DNA from: Porphyra umbilicalis | Lineage: Eukaryota; Rhodophyta; Bangiophyceae; Bangiales; Bangiaceae | DNA: 64,000 nt | Reading direction: 5' to 3' | Assembly (NCBI GenBank): GCA_002049455.2 | Contig: KV918818.1 | Location: 244,049-308,048 of the forward strand | Part shown: positions 1 to 11,285 of the stretch, one piece after another | How positions within the stretch are numbered: position 1 is the stretch's first letter | How the letters are laid out: every line of letters begins with the position of its first letter | Translations under genes and position numbers: made by a program | The notes under the pieces: model-generated | The model's input: the letters and a program-made list of their open reading frames with translations, nothing else | Told to the model about the DNA's origin: nothing | The model's database searches: none

Positions 1-40
1 CTGCGGCCTGGCGGGCGGCCGCCATATTCTCGAGCATGGA

Positions 41-868
41 CTATCCAATGATGGGATCGCCGAGCAGGTGGGCTAGCCAGGATGTGAGCGAAAAGTAGGT
101 GATCTGTTTCGCTGGTCTGCCGCCGGTTTCATGGCGCGGCGCGCCGCAGGCATCGCACTCCGTTTGTAGCGCGCGCTTGTGCGTGTACGCCAAACACCCG
201 TTCCGACAGCAGTCGACCTTGCGAGTTTCCAAGTTTACACTGGCCTTGATGAATTGCTCCAGAAGATAGGGTGTACGGTACTTGGCGGCGGATGTACCCA
301 GCCTAAGTAGATCCGCGACGGCCGCTTGCGTTAAATTGTGTTGCACGGCGAAAGCATACAACGCCAAATCGGCCCTGTGATCCTTAAACTCGCCAACAGG
401 GAGGCGAAGTTCATTTGTGGACACAGCTGGCTGGTAGATTGGTGAAGGGGGTGACGCAATTTCATCTTGTGCCTCGGGCTCGACGAGAAACTCGGGTGGT
501 GGAACATTATTCGCAATATCTGCCTCGTCGCCTTCGTCAGAATCGCTAGATGCGACGCTTGACTCGGGCGTCTCTTCAGCGTCGCATCGGCAGCCGTCGC
601 GGGCAGGCCCTGACGCCCCGGCGCCAGCGCTTTCCCGACTGGCCGTAGCCGGTCGGGCTTGCCCCCCCGAGGGCCCCCCACCCCCGTGCTGGGGGTGATC
701 ATTTGCTGGCCCGCCGCCACCCCCACCATATTCGATGTGGCGACGCTTTTCTGGCTGCTTGTGCAGGTAGAACGTCGACCTGGACACTTGCGGAGGGTCT
801 CTACGTCCGCCATCGGTGCAGGCGTAGCAGTCGCAAAAAAACACCCCTGCACGGCCTGGTGTCGCCAT
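41..868 (-). pseudogene. N-terminal part of a CACTA-like (Tnp2-type) transposase, interrupted by a stop
   Basis: The minus-strand frame reads from an ATG at 868 (MATPGRAG) to a TAG at 41-43, 275 codons. Near the start is a Cys motif (CDCYAC) followed by VSRSTFYLHKQ. Near the end is a four-Cys segment (CCRNGCLAYTH ... CDACGAPRH) and then ITYFSLTSWLAHL. That order, a Cys-rich start, a zinc-finger-like block and a 'YFSL..WL' segment, is what I know from the N-terminal half of CACTA/Tnp2 and related fungal transposases; the middle is acidic and low-complexity. After the stop the same frame continues plausibly (SMLENMAAARQ) to the window edge, so the stop looks like a nonsense mutation rather than a natural end. 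The catalytic domain would lie left of the window. A longer frame starting at 961 only adds a proline-rich leader. Family assignment is by recalled motif, not by search. Confidence 0.55.
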
Positions 869-1023
869 GGTGCTGCTGGTAGAGAGAAGATGGGGGGGGG
901 GGTGGGGGGGGGGATGGGCGGGGAGAGGAAGACGACGCGGTGGCGGTGGCGAAGCGTGCACCCGGCGGCGGGCTTGTGCGAATGACTGAGATGAGTTGCC
1001 ATCGAGAAGTCAATAGGAGGTGC

Positions 1024-1031
1024 TTTTATAA
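1024..1031 (-). promoter_or_regulatory. TATA box upstream of the CACTA-like gene
   Basis: Read on the minus strand the sequence is TTATAAAA, about 155 nt upstream of the ATG at 868. It is the only clear TATA element near this gene and has the expected orientation. A transcription start about 30 nt downstream would give a 5' leader of roughly 125 nt. Confidence 0.4.
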
Positions 1032-1032
1032 G

Positions 1033-1857
1033 CAGTTTGGGGGAGCCACTGTCCAATCAAATTGCAGTAGGACCCTCCAGCGTGTCGAAGGTACTGGAAG
1101 TCTCGATTGCTTTCCGGATCTTTCCAGTGCTTTGTCGTTTGATCGCCCGTAAGACGCAGAGTCACCCTCCAGCTTACACTCGAGAGTCGCGCGATTCATT
1201 GCTGTTTCGAACCTTCCACCCGTGTCACAGTGCCGCCCCGCTCCCCCCCTCAGAGGATTCCCACACGCCACTTCCCGAACGGAGGAACAGTCATCTCAGA
1301 CACGACCGTGAGGGGGGGGACACCGCACTGGCTGGCTTGTCAGAATCGGGTGGGGTGCCGCCGCGGGGCGGCCCGCAGGTCTGGTGGGCTCCCAGGAATC
1401 GGGTGGGTTGCCGCTGGCGATCAACACGGGCACCTGTGTGCGGATCAACCAGGGATTTCCGCGATCTGCTCCACACGGCACCCCGAAATCCAGGGTAAAT
1501 CGCTCCGTGGAAGCCGATTTGACCCGGGATCCCAGGTCTCCTGGGATTTTGGGTCAGAAAACCCGGGATATCCCGGCTATTTTTCTTGTAGGGCTGCCAA
1601 CCAACCTTGGCCGCCACCACCCCCTGCCGTCGCCGCCGGCGGCCGGCCGCCGGTGCGGGATGGGGCTACAAGAGGCGGCGCGGCGGTGGCCGCCGCGCCG
1701 CCAACCGTCGCTTTTTCCTCCCACCATCACCAGTCGGACTGACAAGCCACGGGTTGAGGGTGTGTGGGAGGCGAGCGCCGGGTCGACTGCGGGTTGTCTG
1801 TCCTGCCTCGGCCACGGTTCCCCGCCTCTCTCCCCCCCTCGCCACTTCAACATCAAG
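1033..1857. other. No gene recognised
   Basis: Several overlapping open frames exist on both strands but none has a recognisable domain. A short direct repeat (AATCGGGTGGG followed by TGCCGC) occurs near 1344 and 1397. The stretch before 1858 is pyrimidine-rich, as expected for the leader of the following small frame. Confidence 0.3.
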
Positions 1858-2058
1858 ATGGTGGCCGCCACGCGCCTGCTGTGCCTGACCGCCGCAGCCG
1901 CCGTCGTGCTCGCCACCCCCGCCACCGTCGGCACCGCCCTGCCCGCCAGCAACACCTGCCCCTGCACACCAGTAGATTTCCCACTAAGACCTAGTGTTTC
2001 AATTAGTGGGACAGATGGGGGCCACAACATACTGATGATGTGTTTGTTTCTTTCGTGA
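1858..2058 (+). CDS. Short secreted-type reading frame, probably a truncated first exon
   Basis: The ATG at 1858 follows a C/T-rich leader and the context CATCAAG. The first residues (MVAATRLLCLTAAAAVVLA) are a textbook signal peptide: one Arg, a hydrophobic Leu/Ala/Val core and small residues before a likely cleavage site. After about 20 residues the mature part begins with a Pro/Thr/Cys stretch (SNTCPCTP). The frame then becomes unremarkable and stops at 2058, five bases before a transposon boundary at 2064. The total is 66 residues. I infer the 5' end of a host secreted-protein gene whose remainder was displaced or decayed after insertion. Splicing is an alternative. The function is unknown. 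Confidence 0.35.
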   Translation: MVAATRLLCLTAAAAVVLATPATVGTALPASNTCPCTPVDFPLRPSVSISGTDGGHNILMMCLFLS

Positions 2059-3129
2059 CACTATGGTGCGTGTCCAAAAAATGAGACATGCGCGTTTTCT
2101 GAAGGACTGACACATCACTGCACGGGAGCAGGCGGCGTGGGGTACGAGAAAATTCTCGACTGGCCTCCATGGCAAGAGCCTCTCCCGACGCGTGCTTGGC
2201 TGACATCTCCATAATACCCGCCTGTGGGCCCTGTTCTGTGGACCTCTCAGATAGCCCCGATCTTGGAGCCAGTCTTTTTCAGGTTCTTGGGGTTAAAGGT
2301 TCGCAACGCCAAAGCTCATGTGCTAACTGGAGCTTCGATGAGGGGTGTCCTAAATCATGTTTTCCTCACAGGGGGCTACATGCGGGTCTTTTTCACGTTT
2401 TTATTGGTAAGGTGGTGCCCTTTTCTTCGTGCACAAATTGTCAGCACATGCCTGCTCTAAAGGTCGATTCCACGCATTAAGGCGCATGAGCGTGACTCAT
2501 ATTGGCGCGCACAGAACTCGGCAATGGAACGAGCGTTGACGCTCCGCATGGACGCATCCTGGAGCCTACTTCATCAGCTTTTTTATGACGCACTTTCAGG
2601 CGGCTACGACTATAGGCTTGAGAGACAGACGTTTTTCCTTGCATCCCACCGTTGTCTTGAACGCCATTTTGTGGAATAAATGGCCCGCTGATGACGCTGC
2701 AGGCGGTAACTCGACGTGGCTAGGCAACAAAATGCGTGTCATCGGTGCTGCGGGGAAGTCTGGACGACATGTGTGGCCGTTGGTCAACATGGGCGGTGGT
2801 GGTGGGGGGCAGGTGATGCTCGTAGCCGGCCGAGAGAAAGTGCATTTCCATGAAATGCCAGATCGGATCAATACGTGTCTTGCATCAGAAATTGGTCAGA
2901 GCCAGTTCTGGATCGGCAGAGACGAAGAAAACGGCGCGATTCTGGAGGGGCAGAGAAACAACGAGGTGTATCTCATCGCTACAAAATCCTTTGAGCGTCT
3001 AGTCTTTTTTCCTCGAGTACCCATGCCACGGAGACCAGTTCTGTGTACTTCTCATGGTTAAAAGAAGTCTAGAACAGCAGTGAAAACCCTTTCCTCATGC
3101 GCCTAAATGCATGGAATAGACCTTTAGTA

Positions 3130-3967
3130 TTGCTGACCTCCAAAAATTGGCGGTTACAGAGTGGTTGCAATCATTCAACAGCGTCCGTGGACCAATGGAA
3201 AGGCTAGGAATCATGTGAGTTCCTTACACAGTCTCCTCATGCAGCTCTGCGCGCTGGAAACGCACATCAGGATCTCAGGAAATCCGAAGAAATTTGTTGA
3301 TCTCATGAGAGATCACAGGTCTGGCCCAGAACCCTCTCTATGCCCTCTCCAGGCCCAAGCGAGCGGCCCAAAAATCTCAGGAAATCCCATTGTGGGTTGC
3401 AATGGCTCTGCGTGACTCCTGGAAGACACGTTGATTGGCTTGCAAGATCACTGGCGGTAACTTTCAGCCAATAGTTTGATCGTGGCTTGTCGAACAGCCA
3501 ATCCGACTTCATTTTTATGCTGTGTCGTCGGCTCTAGGGTTGCACACGACGCCCCTATTTCGGGGGCGTCAGGGGCGCGCGACGGATAAGACGCCTTACT
3601 GACGCCCCATTAGGCAGCCAGAGCGCCCTCACGACGCCCCAAGTAGCACCCTCAATATTCGAAATATCGGTCCAGTGGCACCCATATTTTGCTCTCATAT
3701 GTCATTTTTGTGTCAAGACTGGGTGCCTGTCCCCACCCAAGGTGCACAGCCGCCACCTGCTGAATCATGTAGACCCCCATGAAAACTTTCTCTTCGCGAC
3801 GCCTTGCTGACGCCCTCTTGAGTTGGGGCGTTAGGGGCGCGCGACGCCCGAATGACGCCTTGGTGACGCCCTTAACGACGCCCTTAACGACGCCCCGGGC
3901 GTTCTGAGCAACTCTTGTCGGCTCTGCCTCCCTTCTCTCTGCAACCGCCATTTTCGGAGGTTAGCAA
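3130..3967. mobile_element. TA-flanked MITE, copy 1 (itself interrupted)
   Basis: Terminal inverted repeats of about 28 bp (TTGCTGACCTCCAAAAATTG at the left; the right end is its inverted, diverged copy ending GGAGGTTAGCAA) are bounded by TA at 3128-3129 and 3968-3969. It has no coding capacity. A second copy at 17423-17871 is 449 bp. This copy is 838 bp because it carries a 382-bp insert plus an 8-bp duplication; without them it is 448 bp. The two copies are collinear and similar throughout. This points to a Stowaway/mariner-type non-autonomous element. Confidence 0.85.
3535..3916. mobile_element. hAT-like MITE, 382 bp
   Basis: It lies inside the TA-flanked MITE between two exact 8-bp copies of GTCGGCTC (3527-3534 and 3917-3924). 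The uninterrupted copy at 17423-17871 carries this site once. The ends are imperfect inverted repeats (TAGGGTTGC… and …GCAACTCTT). The body is full of GACGCC-type motifs in both orientations (ACGCC near each end), with no reading frame of interest. An 8-bp duplication with TAGGG-like ends is the hAT hallmark. A related copy lies at 53824-55015. Confidence 0.85.
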
Positions 3968-4200
3968 TATCTGTGCATTTGATTGGGCCGCGTGATCGTC
4001 ACCTGTCGAAGTTGCAACGAATGACACTTTCCCCCATGACACGTCAGGATGTGCCGCCTCTGCTAACACTGTCAGGGGCTGTTCTGGAAGCACAGTGGGA
4101 CCGAGTGGGTCACCTTACATTATCGGACAGTTGCAGAAGGCCAGTGGGCCGAGAAAAAACGAAAAAACCGCCATGTCTCATTTTTGGGACACGCACCATA

Positions 4201-6862
4201 TATACGATGACACGCAATATAAGTAGTAGTACTGAGGATGTCACAAGAATCACAGTACGCCTCACAGGATGACTGCACTGGCGGCCAACGAGGTATTGCA
4301 GCCTGCTCAATTTTGGCCGATCGGAACGGAACACGAACGCAAGGGGTACTTTTGTTTCCATATATAAGTTTTGTATCTTTCACACAAATACATCTGATTG
4401 CTTCGATTTTCTTGTGCGCCGAATTTGGCAGAATTTGACAATGGGGGACAGGGCGTGGCTCTCATTAGCGACGACGACGTCGACACCGGTCTGCCACGAG
4501 ACCTGCATTGTCTCACAGCCCACGCTGTCTAATGGTCGGCGACGCGACACCATCGATAATTCGTGGCTCCAGCACGCCCACTACATTCTCTGTGACCTGT
4601 CTGCGAGCTGCCAGAAGTGGTGGTGTCTGGGAGTTCCGCTGCAGCCCCCTCTGTTGGTGGTGGGCCGAGTCAGAATGGTACGCTCAAGTTGCCATTCAAT
4701 GTGGGCGTTTGTCCCGGTGTGTATTGCGCTTGGTGCCATCTGCCTTTTGTTACTGCTGGTCATGTATCATGCAAGAGCGAGCACTGACGGGTGTGGAGCT
4801 GGTGCATACCCCTTTTCGGAGATTGTTAGACATCCTGCTGTGTGATTTGTATGCCTGTCTATTCGCACTTGCTGGTTTATGGCACGAAACAGGTGCCCGA
4901 AAGTGCGGCGCTTGCCGCGTACCAGGTCAAAGGGTCACGCACTGCCCGCTAAACGTGGAGGGGAACGTGCGCTGCCGGTGCAGTGATCACGCGTGCGGGC
5001 CATGCTCTGCGTCTTGCGCCGTTTGCAATGTCGTTGGACACCAGCCCGACAACCTGAAGGCGCTGATCGTTGGCAGGGCAGGGCCTTGATGGTCGAGTCT
5101 CATTGCACCATTTAGGTTTCAGATCCATGATCGAGCGTCATGAGCGCCTCGGGTGGTTGTTGTTTCGGAACAGAGTGTCCATCAAGATGAAAATTAAGAC
5201 GTGGGCTACAAAGTGCTCTACCCTGCTTGACAAGCGCACAATGACTGTAGATGTTCTGCAACGCAGATCCGAAGGCAAGTAGGCTGGTTCACAAACTCCG
5301 GTTCTCCGCTCGCCGGGTTCTCTTTGATTACGTAGTTCAATGTGAGCCTTCCACAGTTGAACCGATTTGACAGATGATCCCAGTCGAGACCAAGGATTTT
5401 TGCTTTGGCATTCGGGCGGGACATGCATCAGCATTTTACCACGTAGCTATCTTTGCATGTCATACATGGAAACAAACCCTCTTCTGGTATCCAGTTCGTC
5501 TGTCCTGATCACTGCCAGTGTGTTGATCTCGTTCAGATGTTGGGTGGCTGAGAGCGCCGCGATAGGACTGGAGATGTGACTGAAGCTGCGTCCTGAGTGA
5601 ACCAGACCCCGCGCACGTATTGGCTCTGCATGAGTGAACGCGAGCCCGCATGCACCATCAGAGATCATAGAAATGCACGCGATACGACTCGCTGGCAGTC
5701 ATGGTTTCAATGGGCTATGTTGTCTGACCATCGCCAGGCACTCGAAAAGCTTGAAGAAGCTCACAATGAGTTCAGCGAGCCTGGTGGCTGTCTTCTAGCA
5801 CAAGAAGCGTAATGCCATGGATTCTCGCAGAGGCCAGAGGTTCATCATCGCTGCCCTGACCAGACGACGTATTAGCTGACTTGATTACATAAATGTGCGT
5901 GAAAACCTGCTGGTGACTGGTATGCTACTTAAGATGAGCCTGGACTTTGAATAGGCCGTACCCAGAATACAGTTCTATTCTTGAACGGTCGTGAAGTCTT
6001 CGGTCAGATCAAGACGAGAAGCACTCGTGCCGGACAAATGCGCATTCTGCCGAGTGTCTGGTCCAGGTGCCAGATCCAGGTCCAGCACAACCTGCATTTT
6101 TGAAACCCCATAATTCCGCAAGACCGCAGGCATGTGCACCAATCATTGGACGAATCTGGACTTTTGTCAGCACTTTCATCGATCAGAATCTGGCCCTGCG
6201 GTCCAAACCAGGGCCCAGTGCCAGCGAACTGGCCGCCCTCACGGTTGACCTGGTCCGCCTACCCCTTCCCGCCCGCCCGCCCGTGCCCGCCCGTTCCCAT
6301 CCCGAAGTGCCTCCATCTCCGTCTTACCGCCGCTCTCGGCTACCAGCTCTCCACGCCGCGGCAGCCCTCAGCTGCCGCTGTCGGCTTCTATGGTCGCCCA
6401 CGCGCCGACCCACAGCTACGGCCGCCGCCCGTTGCCGCTGCTCCGCTGCCGCTGACAGCCTGGCGTTTCCCGGCTGCACGACCCGCAAGCACGACTGCAT
6501 CTTTGGCTTTGGATAGTGCGCGTGGGAACGGCTCCAGGAGGCTGTTTCACAATCGCAAGAAAGCATTTGTTATTCTGGCCATTACTAGCGATTCTACGAT
6601 CACTCCTCCTCGCGCATATACTTTCGAATTTAATGTTATAACCATTGTCTGCGACTTCCAGACTCACACACGCAGCGCAAGAGTCACTCGTTTCAGGACC
6701 CCCCGGTACTCACACTTTCTGCGGACACAGGCGATCATCAGCCTCATGACACGACCAAACCGTGGCTTTGCACCGCCTGATCTGAATGCATCGGCCCCAG
6801 CCACACCACTTTGCCCTCATCCCTGCTCCTTCCTCCCCTGCCCTCCTTCGTACAACGCTGTG
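4201..6862. other. Gene-poor stretch, nothing recognised
   Basis: Open frames up to 193 codons occur, for example a Cys-rich one at 4508-5089 and a Pro-rich one from 6134, but I see no domain, repeat or initiation context that supports them. The AT-richer interval 4200-6060 contrasts with the GC-rich 6200-6480 segment. It may be decayed transposon or host intergenic DNA. Confidence 0.3.
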
Positions 6863-7975
6863 ATGGGTCGCCGCGAGCGCAAGGTAGTGTTGTTTTCGCT
6901 TCGTAAACGCCTTCTTTTTCTATCCATCATACTTGCTGCCATGTACGTAGGCCTCGTGGACGTGGGTGACGTTCCTCCAGGTGAAAAGCAGCTGTGCGTC
7001 CACTTATGCTGGGCTTTGATGTAGGAAGCCGTTCGCGAGACGCAAGCACGGCGATACCCTGCAGCGCAACCGGGGACGTTCCAGTCGGCGGCCTGGTTTC
7101 ACGCTGTTTGGGATAATTCCTCCCAGCAACGCTTTCGCACGTACTTTCTGGTCAGCTGCTCAACATCTTCGAAGCTCCAGGACGCCCTACAGGCTCACGC
7201 GCGTCATTTATTTCGTCGGCGGTGCCGGATAGGCCCGACTGGCTCTCGACCTGCAACCCGCCATCACGTTGTACCGGCTTGGCAATTATGTCAACGCATG
7301 TTTGGTGGACGCTGTAGCAGACGCATTCTGCGTTTCGTTTGGTGGCGTTATCAAGTCTGCTCGACGCGTCGTGAAGGCGCTGTCAATGATTGCGCCCGAA
7401 CACATCGAGTGGCTAAGCAGGTCGTGCAGGACGCGTTGTCACGTTGTGCCGCAGACGGATACGGGTTTCAAGGATGCATCGGCGCCACTGACGATACAAC
7501 GTTTCCGCTACCCTGCCAACCTGCTCTTCACCCTTACTCGTAGTTCGACCGAAAGTCGGGGTACAGCCTATATAGCATCATCACGAGTGACTGGAACTAC
7601 AATGTCATCAACGTCACGCTGGGGTGTACCGGTGCCGCCCCGGATACATTGGTGCAGAGCAGGGCGGATGAGCACCAGCATCCAGCTATTTACTACAACG
7701 CGGGTGAGTATTTGTTGGGCGACAACGGCATGCTGTACACAAGTCGCGTTATCGGCTCATTCAAAGAACCAGATTGTATCTCTCCGGCGGAACACAAATT
7801 CAACTACCAACCAGCTCGTCTGCAAGTCACGTCGCAGCATACCATTGGCTTACTCAAGGGTCGCGGGAGCAGCCCGAAAGAGCTGCGAGTCGCTTTGACG
7901 ACGGGCAAGTATTTCTTCTTTGCAATGAGATGGGTCGTAGCTTGCTGCGTGCGAGCGCCTGGGTTTCCGTCACCG
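6863..7975 (+). pseudogene. PIF/Harbinger-type DDE transposase pseudogene
   Basis: A broken gene readable in alternating frames. It starts with a basic segment (MGRRERKVVLFSLRKRL). Next comes a helix-turn-helix-like part around 7245-7420 in frame 3, containing LQPAITLYRLGNY. The catalytic domain from about 7430 in frame 2 contains GCIGATDDTTF (first Asp), a GYSLYSIITSDWNYN segment, then GAAPDTLVQ (second Asp) and LLGDNGMLYTS, ending at IGLLKGR and KYFFFAMRWVVACCV. I see a TAG at 7230-7232, a frameshift near 7420 and a TAG at 7541-7543. The expected catalytic Glu before IG.LKGR is not at its usual place, because the segment reads VTSQHTIG. The order of parts matches DDE_4-type Harbinger nucleases, so the assignment is firm although the gene is dead. 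Confidence 0.7.
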
Positions 7976-9428
7976 CCGCAGCTCCAGCCGCAGATGCGGC
8001 GGCAGCCACCCCACCGGCCAATCCGGCCCCAGCACGGTAGGTTGCAATTCTGCAAATCGCGGCCCGGTAGACGTTGGAATTCCACTTTTCGGCGTTGGCA
8101 CGTGACGTGGCCACGCAGGCGGCCGACTGGCGCATATCGCGACCAGTGGCGATTTGAGCCGGGGCGGTCCGCAGGTGGTCAGGCCTGTTGGCAAACTGAG
8201 TGTCCGCGGCAGCCGAAGCCCGACGCTTCCCACGGTTGAACGCGATATCACCAGGGCCCCGGCTCGCGGCGGCCCGTTCCGGCAACCGCACGGAAATTTC
8301 AGAGAAGGACCCCGCTGCAAAAACCGTGGCCTTCTGGTTGAAGTTCCCGTGACAGGTCTCAAGTCCCTGCTCGGAGAAGAGCCCCAAGGACCCATACTTT
8401 TTCGTCCAATCAGCAGCGTGACAAGCAAGTATGTGGAGCTTGGGGGTGATGCTCGCCCACTCGAAGCTGGAACGGAGAAGGTCCGCAAAATCGGCTGCTT
8501 GCCGCTGGAAGGTGGCCCGTTCGTTGGCCCCAATTATAACTGCTCGGTTCAATACCGGCAGCAGAGCAGTCCACAGCTCACACGCTTGCCGATACGCAGC
8601 GGCACGCGCGGGGGGCACGAAACCCTCCAGCACATCGCAAACGGCTACGAGGACACTCCCAGTCTTGTGGCACGCCTTTCCCTCCAGCATGCCTCCCCAA
8701 TAGTGGCCCGAAGTTGCGCCGACGACCTGACGGAGCGCGCCTGCACGCGCCGCCGCGTACGCCTCCGCATGCTACGCGCCCAGATCAAATGCAACCGCCT
8801 CCACCCCCAGCGACAGCATCCACGGGCTCACGCCCGGTGTATTACGCGAGGGCATCGGACTCATATCTTCAGGGGCAAAGACCATCAGTTGCCGACGCTC
8901 GTCGAAGAGTGTGCTCGCGGCCACTGGGGGTTCGACAATCGTCGGCCGAAGCCCGACGCCATATAGTGCTGCCATTTTCTGTTTGTAGAGAAGTGTGCGG
9001 GGCATGCGGGCTGCGCGGCTGCCGTCCTGCATAATGCGATCATAGCAGCACACGCACGGAAAAAGGCAGCGAGACCCTGCGTGTATGTCGAAGGAGGTAG
9101 AGAGAACATCTCCACCAATACAGCCAACCGCCAAAGCCAACGGCCACGTTTCCGCAACGTGTGGCCCTACTGCAGGCTCTGCAAAGCCTCCTCCAATTCT
9201 AACGGCATCACCTCTCAAGCATGGACAAGCAGGCGTGAGGTCACGAGACGGCCCCATTGTGGCGGGGTTGCGCGATTCCGATTGGGAGACTGCCTCGAGC
9301 GGCTTCGCCAGCAAACTCGTTTTGATCAAAACGATGGACAAACAAACCGGAGGAACTGCCAGTGATGGTAGGGAGTTTCCAAGCGTAGTCGGCTCATGCG
9401 TACATCGCATGAAAATTTCAAGCCACAC
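7854..9428 (-). pseudogene. Transposase-like protein of an unnamed DDE-like family, one in-frame stop
   Basis: Two frames, 9428-8772 and 8690-7854, are in the same register and separated by a single TAG at 8772-8774, so I read one gene of about 520 codons. In order it shows GGDVLSTSFDIHAGSRCLF followed by PCVCC (a Gly-Asp turn, then a Cys pair), RMPRTLLYKQKM, YWGGMLEGKAC, and SITPKLHILACHAADW followed by GLFSEQGLETCHGNFN. This succession (GD…PC..C, H/YxGGxxEGxxC, TPKxHxLxxH, SEQxxExxH) is one I recall from large uncharacterised transposon proteins of cnidarians and other animals. I cannot name the superfamily. The last 40 or so residues run antisense to the Harbinger pseudogene, so the true C-terminus is probably near 8000. 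The N-terminal half is missing or decayed to the right. Confidence 0.5.
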
Positions 9429-11285
9429 TCGCGTCCGCTCTTTTGAATAAACTGCGGCTCTCGACTCGCCTCACGCCAATTTTGTATTGAAATCGATACG
9501 CTACAGGCCATTTCTGAAGCGAGTCCATCCAGATACGCACTCGCGAAGTATACACGATCTCTCCGAGCGTAATTCAGAATGCGGGAGGGGGGGGGGGGTC
9601 ATCAGGCAACGTTCGGCTCGTCGACTGGTCCCAGACGAGCCGCCAGTCCAAAATGGTACGCCCATCGCCAGCGCACAGCCACGCGCGAGGCTCAGGAGAT
9701 GCAGTCTCGTCCCCCTCAGCGCACGGGGGCTTAGACCTTCTACCTTACAGATCTGCGAATCTTCTGCAATAGCGTGTTACAGACTGCTTGCAGATCTGAA
9801 AATGTCGCCGCGGGAGCCACAAGCAGCTTGACTCCATGCAGCAGAGATCTGCGAAGCAGGTCATTGTCGAGCATTCATGCGGAAAAACCGAGGACCAGTG
9901 CTTTTCTGTTATGGAAAGCACCGTGGTGATGCGATGATATTGTGCCAAGCAAGTCCAGCGTGATCAACCTCTCTTTTCTGCGTAGGACAGGCATTTATTG
10001 TCATTGACCTACAGGCAATCTGCTGGTAATATGTTGTTGGTCGCTGCCGGACAAGCGCTGCAGCGCATATCTTCTGCGCTGGATCTGTGGAAGACTGCCA
10101 CCGGTCTGCACTTGTAGCCCATGTCTTCAGCATCAAGCCCGCTGCAGAATGGCGATAACGGCTTCCTAGTCGAGGAAACAAAATAACTCTGCGCTTTCTC
10201 GGAACCGTACCAGCGTGCAGCAGAAGTACAGCGGGAGCTAAGCACCGTCTGAGAATTCGGACGACGAATATACGCAGTCAATGAGCAAAAAACATGCATG
10301 CCGATCTGCCAGATATCTGTCAGACCGGCAGGCAGGCAGCTCGAAATGGCTCGTTCTGCAGCAAATTGGCAGACTATGGAGTTCCTGCAATAGCCTGCAA
10401 CGCGGAATCCGCAGATGCGGACGGTACTAGGTCTAAACCCCACAGCGCAGCATGGACTTACACGAGTCTCACATGCAATTGGTCCACCCGCCAACGTCGG
10501 CCCGTGGTTGGAGCTAAAGTGGCTTTCACACAGGCATATGTTACCTGCCTGGATAGCAGGAGTTCGTCACATACCGCCCCAGGGGGTCTTATCGCGCGGT
10601 GACGGTAGTGCGGACGGTACTACCATGTTGCCAAAGTCGGCGGTGCAACCATCGCAGCGACTCGTTCGAATTACACCAATTTTAAGTGCGTGTCGGTGGC
10701 GTTCTGGCAAAAGTGTGCCTTACGGGATCCCGCTAGGCACCTTCTCAGAGACGCGACTACAACAGAAGGAATTGACATACCCAGCTCTGGTTACCAGTCC
10801 ATAAAGGACGTCAAGGAGTGATGCTTGACCCACAGGCCGACGGTTGAGATACGTTTGTCCAGCCATGCTGCAATTTCGCTGTCGCTCTTTTCTCAAGCGT
10901 ACATACGCTTGACGCATACGCGCTCTGCCAGAAAACATGTGCATTCGCTTCGCTGGAATTCCAGAGCTGGTTGTGCACACTCGTTGCCCAAAACCCTACG
11001 TGGAAAATAATAAGCCAGTCCAACAGTGCTACGCTTAGAAACCCCTTGTGAGTATCGCCTCTCATGGGTTGAAACGTCGAGCATATAGGCAGGTCGCTCC
11101 AGAAATGTATCGAGAAGTTCCAGAGTTGTTGGCCAACGGATGACGCTGCGTCGATCTGGCGGTAAACCGTTGCGCCACAGCGATGTGACGAACACACTTC
11201 GTCTTCCTCCGCACCATTTTCCCGGTCTTGCTTTATTGACCACTCTCCTACTGCTATTATATGTGACTCGAACAATGAACAGGTT
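9429..11285. other. Gene-free stretch with a possible inverted-repeat element
   Basis: No domain is recognisable in any frame. An imperfect inverted repeat links about 9725-9760 (GGGGGCTTAGACCTTCTACC) with about 10405-10442 on the other strand (GGGGTTTAGACCTAGTACCG); both continue with ATCTGCGxATTC-like sequence. That would make a non-autonomous element of about 0.7 kb, but I could not define a target duplication. Confidence 0.3.

Larger units (their letters stand above)
2064..4198. mobile_element. Tc1/mariner-like element with nested insertions
   Basis: The left end reads TGGTGCGTGTCCAAAAAATG and the right end is its inverted copy (…CATTTTTGGGACACGCACCA); the first 26-27 bases match with one difference. 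TA dinucleotides flank both sides (2062-2063 and 4199-4200), the Tc1/mariner signature. The full span is 2135 bp. Removing the nested element at 3130-3967 and one TA leaves about 1295 bp, the usual length of an autonomous mariner. Inside, a plus-strand frame of 158 codons (2585-3061) has no motif I recognise, so any transposase is decayed. The element therefore looks like an old mariner-sized copy identified by its ends alone. Confidence 0.75.

Noticed and set aside
3161-3415. 84-codon frame seen twice (also 17454-17708)
   Set aside because: It lies inside the TA-flanked MITE, so its conservation reflects the repeat and not a protein.
4508-5089. Cys-rich 193-codon frame
   Set aside because: The Cys spacing matches no zinc-finger pattern I know, and there is no supporting promoter, poly(A) signal or second copy.
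6134-7024. 296-codon frame taken as one gene
   Set aside because: Only its last ~50 codons (from 6863) look like the start of the Harbinger transposase. The rest is Pro-rich low-complexity sequence.
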